From Caulobacteraceae bacterium (lineage in GTDB: Bacteria > Pseudomonadota > Alphaproteobacteria > Caulobacterales > Caulobacteraceae), in the NCBI GenBank assembly GCA_947475735.1, contig CANJLQ010000001.1:62001-126000 (forward strand): a DNA stretch of 64,000 nucleotides. The letters are read 5' to 3'. A program made the position numbers and the translations under genes. Every line of letters starts with the position of its first letter. Positions within the stretch are counted from its first letter, which is position 1. This document shows positions 27,988-37,269 of the stretch, one piece after another. The notes beneath the pieces were generated by a model. The model saw only the letters and a list, made by a program, of their open reading frames with translations. It did no database searches and was not told where the DNA came from.

Positions 27988-30150
27988 TCACCCCTCCCCA
28001 TCCGGATCGCCGATCCGGCTCCACGGCCGGTCGCCGCGCACGTCCGTAGTCCATAGCGCCCGCCAGCCGTCCTCGCCGCGCCAGAGCTCGACCGCCCCGC
28101 CCCGCGCGAAGTCGACCCCGTCCAGCACCAGCCGATCCGCGCAGGACGCCGGCAAGGCATTGACGACGGCCCGCACGCTGACCACCTCGGCGGCCCCGCA
28201 CAGCCCGGCCAGCTGTTCCGACGACGGCGCACGCCTTCCCCACCACAACGCCACCGGGGCCGTCCCGTCCGTCGGCGCGCACGCCGTCCGCTGACAGGCC
28301 CACCCCGCCTCCGGTTTCGGCGTCAGCTCCAGCCCACGCCGCCGCGACCACAGGTCCGCCGCGAACTCCCGCACGCCCGGCCTGACGACGACTGCCTTCC
28401 CGTCCTCGCTCCACGCCGCGTTCGTGCCCGCATCGCCGATCCACAGCGTTGGCGTCTCCGCCCTCGGCCAAAGCAGGACGGCGCAAGCGAACGGCAGGCC
28501 CAGCCACCGCAGCCGCCCGCGCCAGAGACAGATGAACAGCACCCCGACGAACGCGATCGGCAGCACGAAATCCGGCGCGCTCGCCACCGTCCGGACGGCG
28601 CCCGGGAGCCCCGCCGTCCAGTGGCCGATCGCCAGCATCGCCTCGACGCCCTTTCCCGCGACCCACAGGAACGGCCCGCCCAGCCCCAGCGGCTCCAGAA
28701 CCGCGCCCAAAGCCAGGGCCGGCATCATCACGAAGTCCGCGATCGGCGAGGTCGCCAGATTGGCCACCAGTCCATAGACCGCAGCGCGGTTGAAGTGCTG
28801 GATCGCGAACGGCCCTGTCGCCGCGCCAGCGACGAGGCTGGCGGTCACCGCCACCGTCAGCCAGTGCCCCGCCCCCTGCACCGCCGCGATCGGCCACGGC
28901 ACGCCCATATCCCGCGGCCGGGGCGGCCACGCCTCAGCCAGCGCCACCAGGGCCGCCGTCGCCGCGAATGACATCTGGAAGCCCGGCGTCACGATCGCCT
29001 CGGGTTGCAACGCCAGCACGATCATCGCCGCGACCGCCAGGGCGTGCATGGTCACCGCCGGTCGATCCAGCAGCATGGCCGCAAACGCCACCGACGCCGT
29101 GATCGCCGCCCTCTGCGCCGGGGCCGGCGCGCCCGACAGCACCAGATAGCTCCAGACCGCGATCAACCCCGCGACCGCCGCCACCTTCTTGCCGCTCACC
29201 CTCAACGCCAGCCAGGGCCACGCCGCCACGCCCAGCCGGACCGCGAAGAAGACGAAGCCGCCCACGATCGCCATGTGCAGGCCCGAGATCGACAGGATGT
29301 GCGCCAGACCGCTGTCGCGCATGGCGTCCAGATCCTCGCGCGCGATCCAGGTCTCGTGTCCCGTGACCATCGCCGCCGCGATCCCACCCGTCCGATCGCC
29401 CAGGCGCGCGACGATCCGCTCGGCCAGGGCGAAGCGCGCGGCGTTGACCCGCATCGCCAGCCGGATCTGCCACGGCGGCTCCGGCAGAACCGCCTCACGC
29501 GTCGGGCCGAGCCCGAACGCCGTCCCGCCCATGCCGAGGAAAAAGGCGTTTCGACCAAAGTCATAGGCACCGGGGCTGGCCGGTGGCGGCGGCGGGTTGA
29601 CGATGGCGAACAGCCGGATCGCATCGCCCGGACGTGGCGGCTCGCCCCGTACCGTGGCCCTCAGGCGGATCGGCGTGGCCTCGGGTTCCAGCCCCCGGAG
29701 GCGGACCGGCGCGATCACCACCCGGTGGCCCCGATCGCCTGGACTGTCGACGTCCATGACCCAGCCCTCGACCGTCGTCGGCTCGGCGATCGCCGGCGCG
29801 ATCGGTGCCGTCACCCGCTCGGTTCGGACCTTGGCCACCGCCAGACCGAGCGCCAGACAGGCCAGCAGCATCAGCGGCAAGGTCACGGCCCGCCCCGCGC
29901 CCCTCAATCGCGCGCCCAGCCACACCGCCGTCGCCACACCCGCCGCCAGCAACAGCGGCCACAGCGGCGGCTCGGTCTTCAGCGCGAAATAGATCGCCGC
30001 CCCGCCCCCGAACGCCACCGGGGCCCAGAGCCGCCAGCGCAGGCTCTGCTCTGCCGCCTCGGCCGACAACCAGGCCCGGAGGCGATCGGCCGGGGTGGGC
30101 TTTGCGGCATCGGGCGGTATAAGGGCGGCCCCATCGGACCCCCTTTCCAT
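27988..30150 (-). CDS. comEC: ComEC/Rec2 family DNA uptake channel protein
   Basis: The protein has about 720 residues with many membrane helices. An N-terminal DUF4131-like region with an OB-type fold (VEGWVMDVDSPGDRGHRVVI) precedes the competence domain, whose signatures are GGIAAAMVTGHETWI, DSGLAHILSISGLHMAIVGG, YLVLSGAPAPAQRAAI and PGFQMSFAATAALVALAEA. A shortened C-terminal region retains little of the metallo-beta-lactamase domain found in long ComEC proteins. It carries single-stranded DNA across the inner membrane in natural transformation. The assumed ATG (30150-30148) lies within the same CATG as the gltX start on the other strand. Confidence 0.9.
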   Translation of the reverse strand: MERGSDGAALIPPDAAKPTPADRLRAWLSAEAAEQSLRWRLWAPVAFGGGAAIYFALKTEPPLWPLLLAAGVATAVWLGARLRGAGRAVTLPLMLLACLALGLAVAKVRTERVTAPIAPAIAEPTTVEGWVMDVDSPGDRGHRVVIAPVRLRGLEPEATPIRLRATVRGEPPRPGDAIRLFAIVNPPPPPASPGAYDFGRNAFFLGMGGTAFGLGPTREAVLPEPPWQIRLAMRVNAARFALAERIVARLGDRTGGIAAAMVTGHETWIAREDLDAMRDSGLAHILSISGLHMAIVGGFVFFAVRLGVAAWPWLALRVSGKKVAAVAGLIAVWSYLVLSGAPAPAQRAAITASVAFAAMLLDRPAVTMHALAVAAMIVLALQPEAIVTPGFQMSFAATAALVALAEAWPPRPRDMGVPWPIAAVQGAGHWLTVAVTASLVAGAATGPFAIQHFNRAAVYGLVANLATSPIADFVMMPALALGAVLEPLGLGGPFLWVAGKGVEAMLAIGHWTAGLPGAVRTVASAPDFVLPIAFVGVLFICLWRGRLRWLGLPFACAVLLWPRAETPTLWIGDAGTNAAWSEDGKAVVVRPGVREFAADLWSRRRGLELTPKPEAGWACQRTACAPTDGTAPVALWWGRRAPSSEQLAGLCGAAEVVSVRAVVNALPASCADRLVLDGVDFARGGAVELWRGEDGWRALWTTDVRGDRPWSRIGDPDGEG

Positions 30151-31564
30151 GCCTTCAGCTCCTCCCCTGATCGTCACCCGCTTCGCCCCCTCGCCCACCG
30201 GCTCGCTCCACATAGGAGGGGCAAGAACGGCGTTGTTCAACTACCTCTACGCGAAGGGCCGGGGCGGCAAGTTCCTGGTCCGCGTCGAGGACACCGACCG
30301 CGAACGGTCGACCGACGAGGCGGTCAAGGCCATCTTCGACGGCCTGTCGTGGCTGGAGCTGTTCGCCGACGAGGAGCCTGTCTTCCAGTTCGCCCGCGCC
30401 GACCGCCACCGCGAGGTGGTCGATCAGCTGCTTGAGACCGGCCACGCCTATCGCGACTTCCTGTCGGCAGAAGAGACCGGTGCTTTGCGCGACGCCGCCA
30501 AGGCAGCCGGACAGGATTTCGTCTCCCCCTGGCGCGACCGCCAGCCCTCGGTCGATGATCTGGCCAAGCCCCACACGGTGCGCTTCCGCCGCCCGCTCGA
30601 CACCGCCGTGGTGGTCGAGGACGCCGTGCAGGGGAACGTCCGCTGGGACAGCTCCTCGCTGGACGACCTCGTCATCCTTCGCTCGGACGGCGCGCCGACC
30701 TACAACCTCGCCGTGGTCGTCGACGACCACGACATGGGCGTCACCCACGTCATCCGGGGCGACGATCACCTCAACAACGCCGCGCGCCAGAGCCTGATCT
30801 ATGACGCCCTGGGCTGGGGCCGCCCGGTGTTCGCCCACATCCCCCTGATCCACGGCCCGGACGGCGCGAAACTGTCCAAGCGTCACGGTGCCCAGGCGGT
30901 CCACGAGTACGCCGAGATGGGCTATCTGCCCGAGGCCATGCGCAACTACCTGGCGCGCCTCGGCTGGGCGCATGGCGACGAGGAGCTGTTCTCCGACGAA
31001 CAGGCGCAGGGCTGGTTCGACCTCGACGCCATCGGCAAGGCGCCGGCCCGGCTCGACTTCGACAAACTCGCCCACGTCAACGCCCACTGGCTGCGCCTCG
31101 CCGCCGACGACCGCCTGGCCAAGCTCACGCTGGACGCCCACCTCGCCGCCGGACGCGCGCTGCACGAAGGCGACGAGGCGCGCCTGCAGCAGGCCATGCC
31201 GTTCGTGAAGGACCGGGCCAAGACCCTGGTCGAGCTGGCCGACCAGACCGCCTTCGTCCTCGCCCGCCGTCCGTTGTCGCTCGACGACAAGGCGCGCGCC
31301 CTGCTGTCCGGCGAGACCGCCGACCGCATCGAGCGACTGCGGACACGCCTGGCCCTGTTCCAGTCGTGGGACGTCTTCGCCCTCGAGGCCGAGCTCAAAG
31401 TCTTCGCCGAGGAGGAGGGCGTCGGCTTTGGCAAGATCGGCCCGCCCATGCGCGCGGCCCTGACCGGGGGCCTCGTCTCGCCCGACATCGCCCGCATCCT
31501 TTCGGCGTTGGGGCGCGAAGAGGCTCTGGGGCGCTTGGATGATGCGCTGCAACAGACTAAGTGA
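30149..31564 (+). CDS. gltX: Glutamyl-tRNA synthetase
   Basis: The protein has 471 residues of class I synthetase. The HIGH signature is in [20 protein letters not shown] and the KMSKS equivalent is in [36 protein letters not shown] and [12 protein letters not shown] are typical. The C-terminal helical domain binds the anticodon. It charges tRNA-Glu and, in organisms with GatCAB, perhaps tRNA-Gln. The ATG at 30149 gives the normal N-terminus ([18 protein letters not shown]). It is divergent from comEC with overlapping start codons, and followed by gltA 68 bases downstream. Confidence 0.97.
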   Translation: MPSAPPLIVTRFAPSPTGSLHIGGARTALFNYLYAKGRGGKFLVRVEDTDRERSTDEAVKAIFDGLSWLELFADEEPVFQFARADRHREVVDQLLETGHAYRDFLSAEETGALRDAAKAAGQDFVSPWRDRQPSVDDLAKPHTVRFRRPLDTAVVVEDAVQGNVRWDSSSLDDLVILRSDGAPTYNLAVVVDDHDMGVTHVIRGDDHLNNAARQSLIYDALGWGRPVFAHIPLIHGPDGAKLSKRHGAQAVHEYAEMGYLPEAMRNYLARLGWAHGDEELFSDEQAQGWFDLDAIGKAPARLDFDKLAHVNAHWLRLAADDRLAKLTLDAHLAAGRALHEGDEARLQQAMPFVKDRAKTLVELADQTAFVLARRPLSLDDKARALLSGETADRIERLRTRLALFQSWDVFALEAELKVFAEEEGVGFGKIGPPMRAALTGGLVSPDIARILSALGREEALGRLDDALQQTK

Positions 31565-31632
31565 ACGTGCCTAACCTTCCCGAGGCGGCCGGCCAGCCCG
31601 GTCGCGACACACCAGTACAGAGGGGCCGCCAT

Positions 31633-32934
31633 ATGAGCGACGTGTCCAAACCCGCCGGAACGGCGACCCTGACCTATGGCGACAAGACCGTCGAAATGCC
31701 GGTGCTGGCGGGCTCGACCGGCCCGAACGTCATCGATATCCGCAAGCTCTACGGCGCGACCGACGCCTTCACCTTCGACCCGGGCTTCACCTCGACGGCG
31801 GCCTGCGAGAGCGCGCTCACCTTCATCGACGGCGACGCGGGCACCCTGCTGCACCGCGGCTATCCCATCGACCAGCTGGCGTCCAAGTCCAGCTTCCTCG
31901 AAGTCTGTCACCTGCTGCTGCACGGCGAACTGCCGACGGCGTCGGAGTTCGCGGCCTTCGAAAACATCGTCACGCGGCACACCATGCTGCACGCCCAGTT
32001 CGACCGCTTCTTCGAAGGCTTCCGCCGCGACGCCCACCCGATGGCCATCATGGTCGGGGCGGTCGGGGCCCTGTCGGCCTTCTACCACGACAGCCTGGAC
32101 ATTCACGACGCCCGCCAGCGGGAGATCTCGGCCATCCGCCTGATCGCCAAGATGCCGACCATCGCGGCCCGCGCCTACAAATACCACGTCGGCCAGCCCT
32201 TCGTGTCGCCCAGGAACGAGCTGACCTATTCCGAGAATTTCCTGCGCATGTGCTTCGCCGTCCCGGCCGAGGACTATGAGGTCAACCCGATCCTGGCCAA
32301 GGCCATGGACCGCATCTTCATCCTGCATGCCGACCACGAGCAGAACGCCTCGACCTCGACGGTGCGTCTGGCGGGGTCGTCGGGGGCCAACCCCTTCGCC
32401 TGCATCGCCGCCGGCATCGCCTGCCTGTGGGGGCCCTCGCACGGGGGCGCCAACGAGGAGGCGCTGAACATGCTCAAGGAGATCGGCACCCCGGACAAGA
32501 TCCCGGAGTTCATCGAAGGCGTGAAGGCCAAGAAATACAAGCTGATGGGCTTCGGCCACCGGGTCTACAAGAACTACGATCCGCGCGCCAAGGTGATGAA
32601 GGAGAGCGCCGACGAGGTGCTGGCCGCCGTCGGCGACCCCAACGACCCCCTGTTCCAGGTCGCCAAGGAGCTGGAGAAGATCGCGCTGAGCGACGAGTAT
32701 TTCATCGAGCGCAAGCTGTTCCCGAACGTGGACTTCTATTCCGGCATCACCCTGTCGGCGATGGGCTTCCCAACCTCGATGTTCACGGTGCTGTTCTCGC
32801 TGGCCCGCACCGTCGGCTGGATCGCCCAGTGGCAGGAGATGATGGCCGATCCGTCCCAGAAGATCGGCCGCCCGCGCCAGCTCTACACCGGCCCGACCGA
32901 GCGCGACTACGTGCCGATCCAGTCGCGGGGGTGA
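31633..32934 (+). CDS. gltA: Citrate synthase
   Basis: The protein has 433 residues, a type II (hexameric-size) citrate synthase. Visible features are [52 protein letters not shown] with active-site His, [32 protein letters not shown] with the second catalytic His, and NVDFYSGI with the catalytic Asp. It condenses acetyl-CoA and oxaloacetate at the start of the TCA cycle. The ATG at 31633 was chosen because the 24 upstream in-frame residues overlap the intergenic region and are atypical. A 9-bp hairpin follows its stop. Confidence 0.97.
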   Translation: MSDVSKPAGTATLTYGDKTVEMPVLAGSTGPNVIDIRKLYGATDAFTFDPGFTSTAACESALTFIDGDAGTLLHRGYPIDQLASKSSFLEVCHLLLHGELPTASEFAAFENIVTRHTMLHAQFDRFFEGFRRDAHPMAIMVGAVGALSAFYHDSLDIHDARQREISAIRLIAKMPTIAARAYKYHVGQPFVSPRNELTYSENFLRMCFAVPAEDYEVNPILAKAMDRIFILHADHEQNASTSTVRLAGSSGANPFACIAAGIACLWGPSHGGANEEALNMLKEIGTPDKIPEFIEGVKAKKYKLMGFGHRVYKNYDPRAKVMKESADEVLAAVGDPNDPLFQVAKELEKIALSDEYFIERKLFPNVDFYSGITLSAMGFPTSMFTVLFSLARTVGWIAQWQEMMADPSQKIGRPRQLYTGPTERDYVPIQSRG

Positions 32935-32937
32935 CCT

Positions 32938-32958
32938 CCCTCTCCCAGAGGGAGAGGG
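32938..32958. terminator. Hairpin CCCTCTCCC-AGA-GGGAGAGGG
   Basis: A perfect 9-bp stem with a 3-base loop lies three bases after the gltA stop and 12 bases before the end of the convergent L,D-transpeptidase-like gene. It resembles a single arm of the family C repeats. It is probably a bidirectional terminator, though only TT follows. Confidence 0.6.
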
Positions 32959-32970
32959 TTCCGATTTCGC

Positions 32971-33609
32971 TCAGACTCCGGGAAAGACATCCGCCATCGC
33001 GCGGTCCTCGGGCAGGATGTAGACGACCCCCACCGTGCCTCTGAACGTCGGCGCGATGACGTCCTCGTAGAAGGCGACCGGCACGTTCACGCAGCCGTAG
33101 GAAATCCGGTTGTCCTCAGGCGTCGGCGTGGCCAGGCGCTGCAGACGCCGATCGGCGGGGCGCCCCCGGACCGGATGCAGCGACAGCGCGCCGTCGTAGT
33201 CGATCCACAGCACGCTCGCCCCGGTCAGGTTTTCGCCCGTCGCGGCCAGATACCGCCCCGACGGGGTGATGCGATCCTCCGGCCCGATGGCGGACAGCGG
33301 ACGATCGCCGATGTCGGGCGGCGCGATGTCGCCGCGCGCCAGACCCAGAAGCACCGGCGTGGCCCCCAACAGGCGCCCGTCGCGGTCGAAGGCGAAGACC
33401 TGGGCGTTGACCTTGTCGATCAGGACGAAGGGCAGGGCCTGATTGTCGCCCGTCCGGAGAACCCATGACTTCAACCGCTGAACGATGGGCGAGGCCCCCT
33501 GGTCGGCGGCCTCCGCCTGGCCCGGCGTCGGTTGCTGTAGGGCGGCCGCCGGAGAGGACACGGCGGCGATCAGCATCAGGGCAGTCGCGCCGATCAATCG
33601 CCCGAACAT
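32971..33609 (-). CDS. L,D-transpeptidase-like (YkuD-fold) secreted protein
   Basis: The protein has 212 residues. The ATG at 33609 gives a signal peptide (MFGRLIGATALMLIAAVSSP then AAALQ); the longer open frame upstream antisense to the next gene is not coding. The YkuD-type region runs from about residue 55 (ALPFVLIDKVNAQVFAFDRD) to the end, with DYDGALSLHPV (candidate His) and ISYGCVNVPVAFYEDVI, where S-x-G-C is the catalytic cysteine motif. Such enzymes make 3-3 cross-links in peptidoglycan or attach proteins to it in the periplasm. The usual H-G-T is replaced, so activity is probable but not certain. Confidence 0.82.
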   Translation of the reverse strand: MFGRLIGATALMLIAAVSSPAAALQQPTPGQAEAADQGASPIVQRLKSWVLRTGDNQALPFVLIDKVNAQVFAFDRDGRLLGATPVLLGLARGDIAPPDIGDRPLSAIGPEDRITPSGRYLAATGENLTGASVLWIDYDGALSLHPVRGRPADRRLQRLATPTPEDNRISYGCVNVPVAFYEDVIAPTFRGTVGVVYILPEDRAMADVFPGV

Positions 33610-33674
33610 GCGGCTCCAGCCGGGGCGTCTACCCGCTACGGCGGTTGCCCAGACGCGGGCCTTGGCCGTCACCG

Positions 33675-34289
33675 TCAGTTCCGATCCTGTCTCGGAGCAT
33701 AGACCGGAACGGTCGGCGGAGACGGAGCCGACGGCGGGAGTGGCGTCACCCGCGACGACAGCACGGCGGACTCGCCGCTTGGCGGCGGAGGCGCCGCGTA
33801 GGTCGACGCGTGCGCGCCACTGCCGGAACCGCCACCGTGGCCCTCGACCGGCGTGCAGACCGTGCCGTCCTCGCAGTCCGAGAAATAGACCTGCGGCGGC
33901 TCGACCATGATCTCCGACGGCCGCACATGGACCTCGGGACGCTGGACGTAGATCTGGGCCGGCGCGATGCGGATCGGCGGGGCGTCCACATAGACCGGCG
34001 GGCCCTGGATGTGCACCACGGGCCCGGCGACGTTCACCGGGCGGCCGATCACCCGATAGCCGGGCGACGACACGTGGATGACCGGGCCGGCCGGCACGTT
34101 GATCGGCGGCGGCCAGCCCCCTGGCGGCGTGTATCCACCTCCGCCCGTCCACGGACCGTAGAAGTCAACGACGCGGGTGCAGGCGCAGGGCACACCATCA
34201 TAGTGCGGAGCCTCGGCGCAACCATGTCCGTCGGTCGCCGCAGCGCCCGAGATCAGCATGGAGGCCACGATCGACGTGATCGGATCCAT
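33675..34289 (-). CDS. Cys- and Pro-rich envelope protein with proline-led beta repeats, unknown
   Basis: The protein has 204 residues. After a weakly hydrophobic start and a Cys-containing segment (HGCAEAPHYDGVPCACTRV), residues about 62-136 form some eleven units of six to eight residues, each led by Pro and alternating hydrophobic and polar positions: PVIHVSS, PVVHIQG, PPVYVDA, PPIRIA, PAQIYVQR, PEVHVR, PSEIMVE, PPQVYF. Such spacing suggests an extended or stacked beta structure. A second Cys pair (SDCEDGTVC) and a Pro/Ser/Ala-rich tail follow. The start has GGGGAG eight bases upstream. No family with known function was recognised; a surface or envelope location is inferred. Confidence 0.7.
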   Translation of the reverse strand: MDPITSIVASMLISGAAATDGHGCAEAPHYDGVPCACTRVVDFYGPWTGGGGYTPPGGWPPPINVPAGPVIHVSSPGYRVIGRPVNVAGPVVHIQGPPVYVDAPPIRIAPAQIYVQRPEVHVRPSEIMVEPPQVYFSDCEDGTVCTPVEGHGGGSGSGAHASTYAAPPPPSGESAVLSSRVTPLPPSAPSPPTVPVYAPRQDRN

Positions 34290-34377
34290 TCCGTCAGCTC
34301 CCCTATCAAGTCCTTGCGAGGCTTCACTTTTCCCCTGTCAGGCGAACCTTGGAGGGAGGTCGAGAACCCGCGTGATC

Positions 34378-34394
34378 AGGGTTATATTAACCCT
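34378..34394. promoter_or_regulatory. Perfect palindrome AGGGTTA-TAT-TAACCCT
   Basis: Seven-base arms around TAT lie 89 bases upstream of the proline-repeat gene start, in a 194-base gap that is otherwise featureless. The AT-rich dyad contrasts with its surroundings and could be an operator for a dimeric regulator. It is too short and T-poor to be a terminator of lpxB. Confidence 0.4.
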
Positions 34395-34483
34395 TTCCGA
34401 CTGTCTACCGCCCGGGCCTGGGCTTGGGCGCTTGAACGTTCGCCTGCCCGAACGTGCCCTACGGCTCGCAAGCGAGCTTCAGG

Positions 34484-35638
34484 CTAGACCCAGGAACCGG
34501 CCGTCGTGACCGCCAGCACCGCCTCCGCCGCGATTTCAGACGGGTCGCGCCCCTCGCGGCCCATGAGGTCCAGCGCCGCCGTCTGCCGCGCCGCCTGGTC
34601 GGCGCGGGCCGTCGGGTCGTCCAGCAACCGCCCCACCTCGGTGGCGAACCCCTCCGGCGTCGCGTCCTTCTGGATCAGTTCGCGGGCGATCTCGGCGTCG
34701 GCCGCGTGGTTGAACAGGGTCGCGTACTTGCCGGTGAAGAAGGGCTTCATGATCGCATAGCTGAGCGGCTGGAAGCGGTAGCCGATGACCATCGGCGCCC
34801 CCGCGAGCGCCAGTTCGGTCGAGACCGTGCCGGATGTCGCCAACGCCACCGTCGCCGCCTTCATGGCCGAATACTTGTCGGCTTCGCTGACAAGATGCAC
34901 ACGGAAAGGCCAGGCGGCGATGCGAGCGGCGACGTCCTCCGCCACCGTGCCGGCCGCCACGACCGCCACCTCCAGCCCCGGCCGCTCGGCCTTCAGCCCC
35001 GCGACGGCGGCCTCATAGACGGGCGTCATCAGCCGGATCTCGCTCGGCCGGCTGCCGGGCAGGACCAGCAGCAGGGGCGCGTCCGCCGCGATCCCTCGCG
35101 CCCGGCGGAACCCCCCTGGATCGGCCCCGCTCATGTCGACATGCAGGGCCTGAGACCCCACGACGGTTGTCGGCAGGCCCTCCTTTTCGAACCACGGCGC
35201 GTCGAAGGCATAGAGCGCCAGCAGGTGATCGACCGCCCCGGCCAGCGTCTTCGCCCGCCCCGGCCGCGAGGCCCAGACCTGGGGCCCGACATATTTGATC
35301 AGCTTGACGTCCGGCAGGACCGCCCGGATCGCCTTGGCCACCCGGATGGTGAAGCCCCAGCTGTCGATCAGCACGATCGCGTCCGGCCGCTCTCGCACGG
35401 CGAACGCCACGGTGTCGGCGACCCGCGCCTTGACCCGGCCATAGGCGCGCAGGCCCTCGATCCAGCCCAGGATCGACAGTTCGGCGATGTCGAAGGGGCT
35501 GACGATGCCCTCCGCCGCCATCTTCGGCCCGCCCACGCCGATAAGCGCCACATCCGGTCGCTGGGCGCGCAAGGCCTTCGCCAGCCCGGCCCCGAGCGCA
35601 TCGCCCGAGGCCTCGGCCGCGACCAGCATGACCTTCAT
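34484..35638 (-). CDS. lpxB: Lipid-A-disaccharide synthase
   Basis: The protein has 384 residues of glycosyltransferase family 19. It begins MKVMLVAAEASGDALGAGLA, then IGVGGPKMAAEGI, ELSILGWIEGLRAYG, KLIKYVGPQVWASRPGRA, LLLVLPGSRPSEIRLM and ALATSGTVSTELALAGAPMV. It joins UDP-diacylglucosamine to lipid X to give the lipid A disaccharide at the inner membrane. Its ATG overlaps the lpxI stop by four bases. It is the last gene of the long minus-strand block, with a weak hairpin (34464-34477) just after its stop. Confidence 0.96.
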   Translation of the reverse strand: MKVMLVAAEASGDALGAGLAKALRAQRPDVALIGVGGPKMAAEGIVSPFDIAELSILGWIEGLRAYGRVKARVADTVAFAVRERPDAIVLIDSWGFTIRVAKAIRAVLPDVKLIKYVGPQVWASRPGRAKTLAGAVDHLLALYAFDAPWFEKEGLPTTVVGSQALHVDMSGADPGGFRRARGIAADAPLLLVLPGSRPSEIRLMTPVYEAAVAGLKAERPGLEVAVVAAGTVAEDVAARIAAWPFRVHLVSEADKYSAMKAATVALATSGTVSTELALAGAPMVIGYRFQPLSYAIMKPFFTGKYATLFNHAADAEIARELIQKDATPEGFATEVGRLLDDPTARADQAARQTAALDLMGREGRDPSEIAAEAVLAVTTAGSWV

Positions 35639-36471
35639 CGGCTCTCGCCCCAGACGAACAGGCCCAGCCGGTCCGCCGCCGCGATGATCGCCGCCCGGTC
35701 GATCAGGATCAGCCGGTCCGCCACCCCGCCGACGCCCGCCAGCCCGGCGGCGTGCGCCATCTCGATCGTGCGCGCCCCCATCACCGGCATGTCGACGCGC
35801 AGGTCCTGGATCGGCTTGGGCGCCTTGCCGAGCGCCCCCTTCAACGCTCCCGCCGCGCCCCGCAGATCGGCGGGCAGACCGGCGACGCGGGCCAGCATGG
35901 CGTCGGTCCCCTCCTGCGCCTCCACAGCGAGCACCAGGCCGTCGCAGACGACCGCCCCTTGGCCGATGTCCAGTTCGCCCGCCTTTTCCGCGACGTGCAA
36001 AGCCTTCCTCAGGTCCGCCAGCTGGGCTTCCGTGGGCGTCACCCGCCCCAGCGCCCTAGCCGGCAAGGTCTCTCCGCCCAGGATGTCGTCCGCGCCCTCG
36101 ATGGCGTAACCCTCAGCCTCAAATACCGAGAGAATCTTCCGCAACAGGGCGTCGTCGCCCTTCGTCGCCGCCGCGATGATGCCGGGCAGGACCGTCGCGC
36201 CCTTCAGATCGGGCTTCAGGCTCTTGAAATCGGGCCGGTTCACCGTGCCCGCGAAGCACACCGCCGCGCACCCCGCCTTCTTCAGGGCCGACAGCACCTT
36301 GCCGATCTCGGCCATGCCCGCCTCGACGCCCGGATAGCGGACCAGATGGGCGTCGGCGAACCCGCTCAGCCGCACCACGAACACCGACCGCCCTTCGGCC
36401 TCGCACCGCGCGGCGATGGCCAGCGGCAGGGCGCCGCCGCCCGCGATCAGACCCAGCTTGCCCGCCGCCAC
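35635..36471 (-). CDS. lpxI: UDP-2,3-diacylglucosamine pyrophosphatase LpxI
   Basis: The protein has 278 residues from GTG. It resembles LpxI, first characterised in Caulobacter crescentus, which replaces LpxH and hydrolyses UDP-diacylglucosamine to lipid X. Typical segments are KLGLIAGGGALPLAIAARCE, AAVCFAGTVNRPDFKSLKPD, TKGDDALLRKILSVFEAEGY, DIGQGAVVCDGLVLAVEAQE and GTDAMLARVA; the conserved Asp in ARGDD-type motifs is kept. GTG at 36471 was chosen because GGAGG lies seven bases upstream and the protein then begins VAAGKLGL like known LpxI; an ATG at 36492 would overlap lpxA. It lies between lpxA and lpxB. Confidence 0.94.
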   Translation of the reverse strand: MAAGKLGLIAGGGALPLAIAARCEAEGRSVFVVRLSGFADAHLVRYPGVEAGMAEIGKVLSALKKAGCAAVCFAGTVNRPDFKSLKPDLKGATVLPGIIAAATKGDDALLRKILSVFEAEGYAIEGADDILGGETLPARALGRVTPTEAQLADLRKALHVAEKAGELDIGQGAVVCDGLVLAVEAQEGTDAMLARVAGLPADLRGAAGALKGALGKAPKPIQDLRVDMPVMGARTIEMAHAAGLAGVGGVADRLILIDRAAIIAAADRLGLFVWGESR

Positions 36472-36473
36472 GC

Positions 36474-37262
36474 CTAAGCCTCCGGCAGGCACAAGGGCCG
36501 CTTGGCGTCCTCGCGGATGAAGGCCACGATCTCCATGATCTCGATCAGATCGCCGTATTCGATTTCCATCTTTGACACCCGGTCAGCGAACACGCCCGGA
36601 CCCTCGAACAGGTCCCGATAGGCCGCCAGCAGCCGCCGGATCGCGTCCTTGCCATAGCCCTTTCGCTTCAGCCCGATCAGGTTCAGCCCGTGCAGCCGCG
36701 CATGGTTGCCCCAGGCCGAGCCGTACGGAATCACATCGCGCGTCACCGCCGCCAAGCCGCCGACGATCGCCCCCTGCCCCACCCGGCCGTTCTGATGCAC
36801 GGCGCAGAGGCCGCCCAGAAAGACCCGGTCGCCGATCCGGGCATGCCCGCCCAGGGTCGCCTGATTGGCCATGACGACATTGTCGCCCACCACGGCGTCA
36901 TGTCCGACGTGCGCCCCCGTCATGAACAGGCCGTTCGAGCCGACCCGCGTTACGCCCGAGCCCTGTGGCGTGCCTCGATTGAAGGTCGCGTGCTCCCGGA
37001 TCGAATTGTCCGACCCGATCTCCAGCCGCACGGGCTCGCCCTTGTAGCCGTTGTGCTGGGGGTCGCCGCCGATCACGGCGAAGGGATGGATCACCGTCCG
37101 CGCGCCGACGGACGTATCCTGCTGGACCACCACATGGCTGACCAGATGCACGCCTTGCGCCAGCCTCACGCCTGGCCCGACCGTGCACCACGGCCCGATC
37201 ACGACGTCGTCGGCCAGCTCAGCCGAGCCATCGACGATGGCCGTCGGATGGATGGCGCTCAT
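36474..37262 (-). CDS. lpxA: Acyl-[ACP]--UDP-N-acetylglucosamine O-acyltransferase
   Basis: The protein has 262 residues. A left-handed beta-helix is built from hexapeptide repeats (AIVDGSAELADDVVIGPWCT; VVQQDTSVGARTVIHPFAVI). The catalytic His is in HVGHDAVVGDNV, and GGDPQHNGYKGE and FNRGTPQGSGVTRVG are typical of LpxA. A C-terminal helical domain follows (LNLIGLKRKGYGKDAIRRLL). It adds the first 3-hydroxyacyl chain to UDP-GlcNAc, committing it to lipid A. The ATG at 37262 gives the family start MSAIHPTAIVDG; a TTG at 37280 would run into fabZ. It follows fabZ by seven bases. Confidence 0.97.
   Translation of the reverse strand: MSAIHPTAIVDGSAELADDVVIGPWCTVGPGVRLAQGVHLVSHVVVQQDTSVGARTVIHPFAVIGGDPQHNGYKGEPVRLEIGSDNSIREHATFNRGTPQGSGVTRVGSNGLFMTGAHVGHDAVVGDNVVMANQATLGGHARIGDRVFLGGLCAVHQNGRVGQGAIVGGLAAVTRDVIPYGSAWGNHARLHGLNLIGLKRKGYGKDAIRRLLAAYRDLFEGPGVFADRVSKMEIEYGDLIEIMEIVAFIREDAKRPLCLPEA
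36479..36483 (-). promoter_or_regulatory. Ribosome binding site GGAGG deciding the lpxI start
   Basis: GGAGG inside the last codons of lpxA is followed by seven bases and the GTG at 36471. The alternative ATG at 36492 has no such site, so the shorter LpxI is preferred. Confidence 0.7.
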
Positions 37263-37269
37263 TTCGCGC

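Noticed and set aside
33610..34152. Upstream extension of the L,D-transpeptidase-like frame to 34152
   Set aside because: This part lies within the proline-repeat gene in another frame and is not protein-like; the signal peptide begins at 33609.
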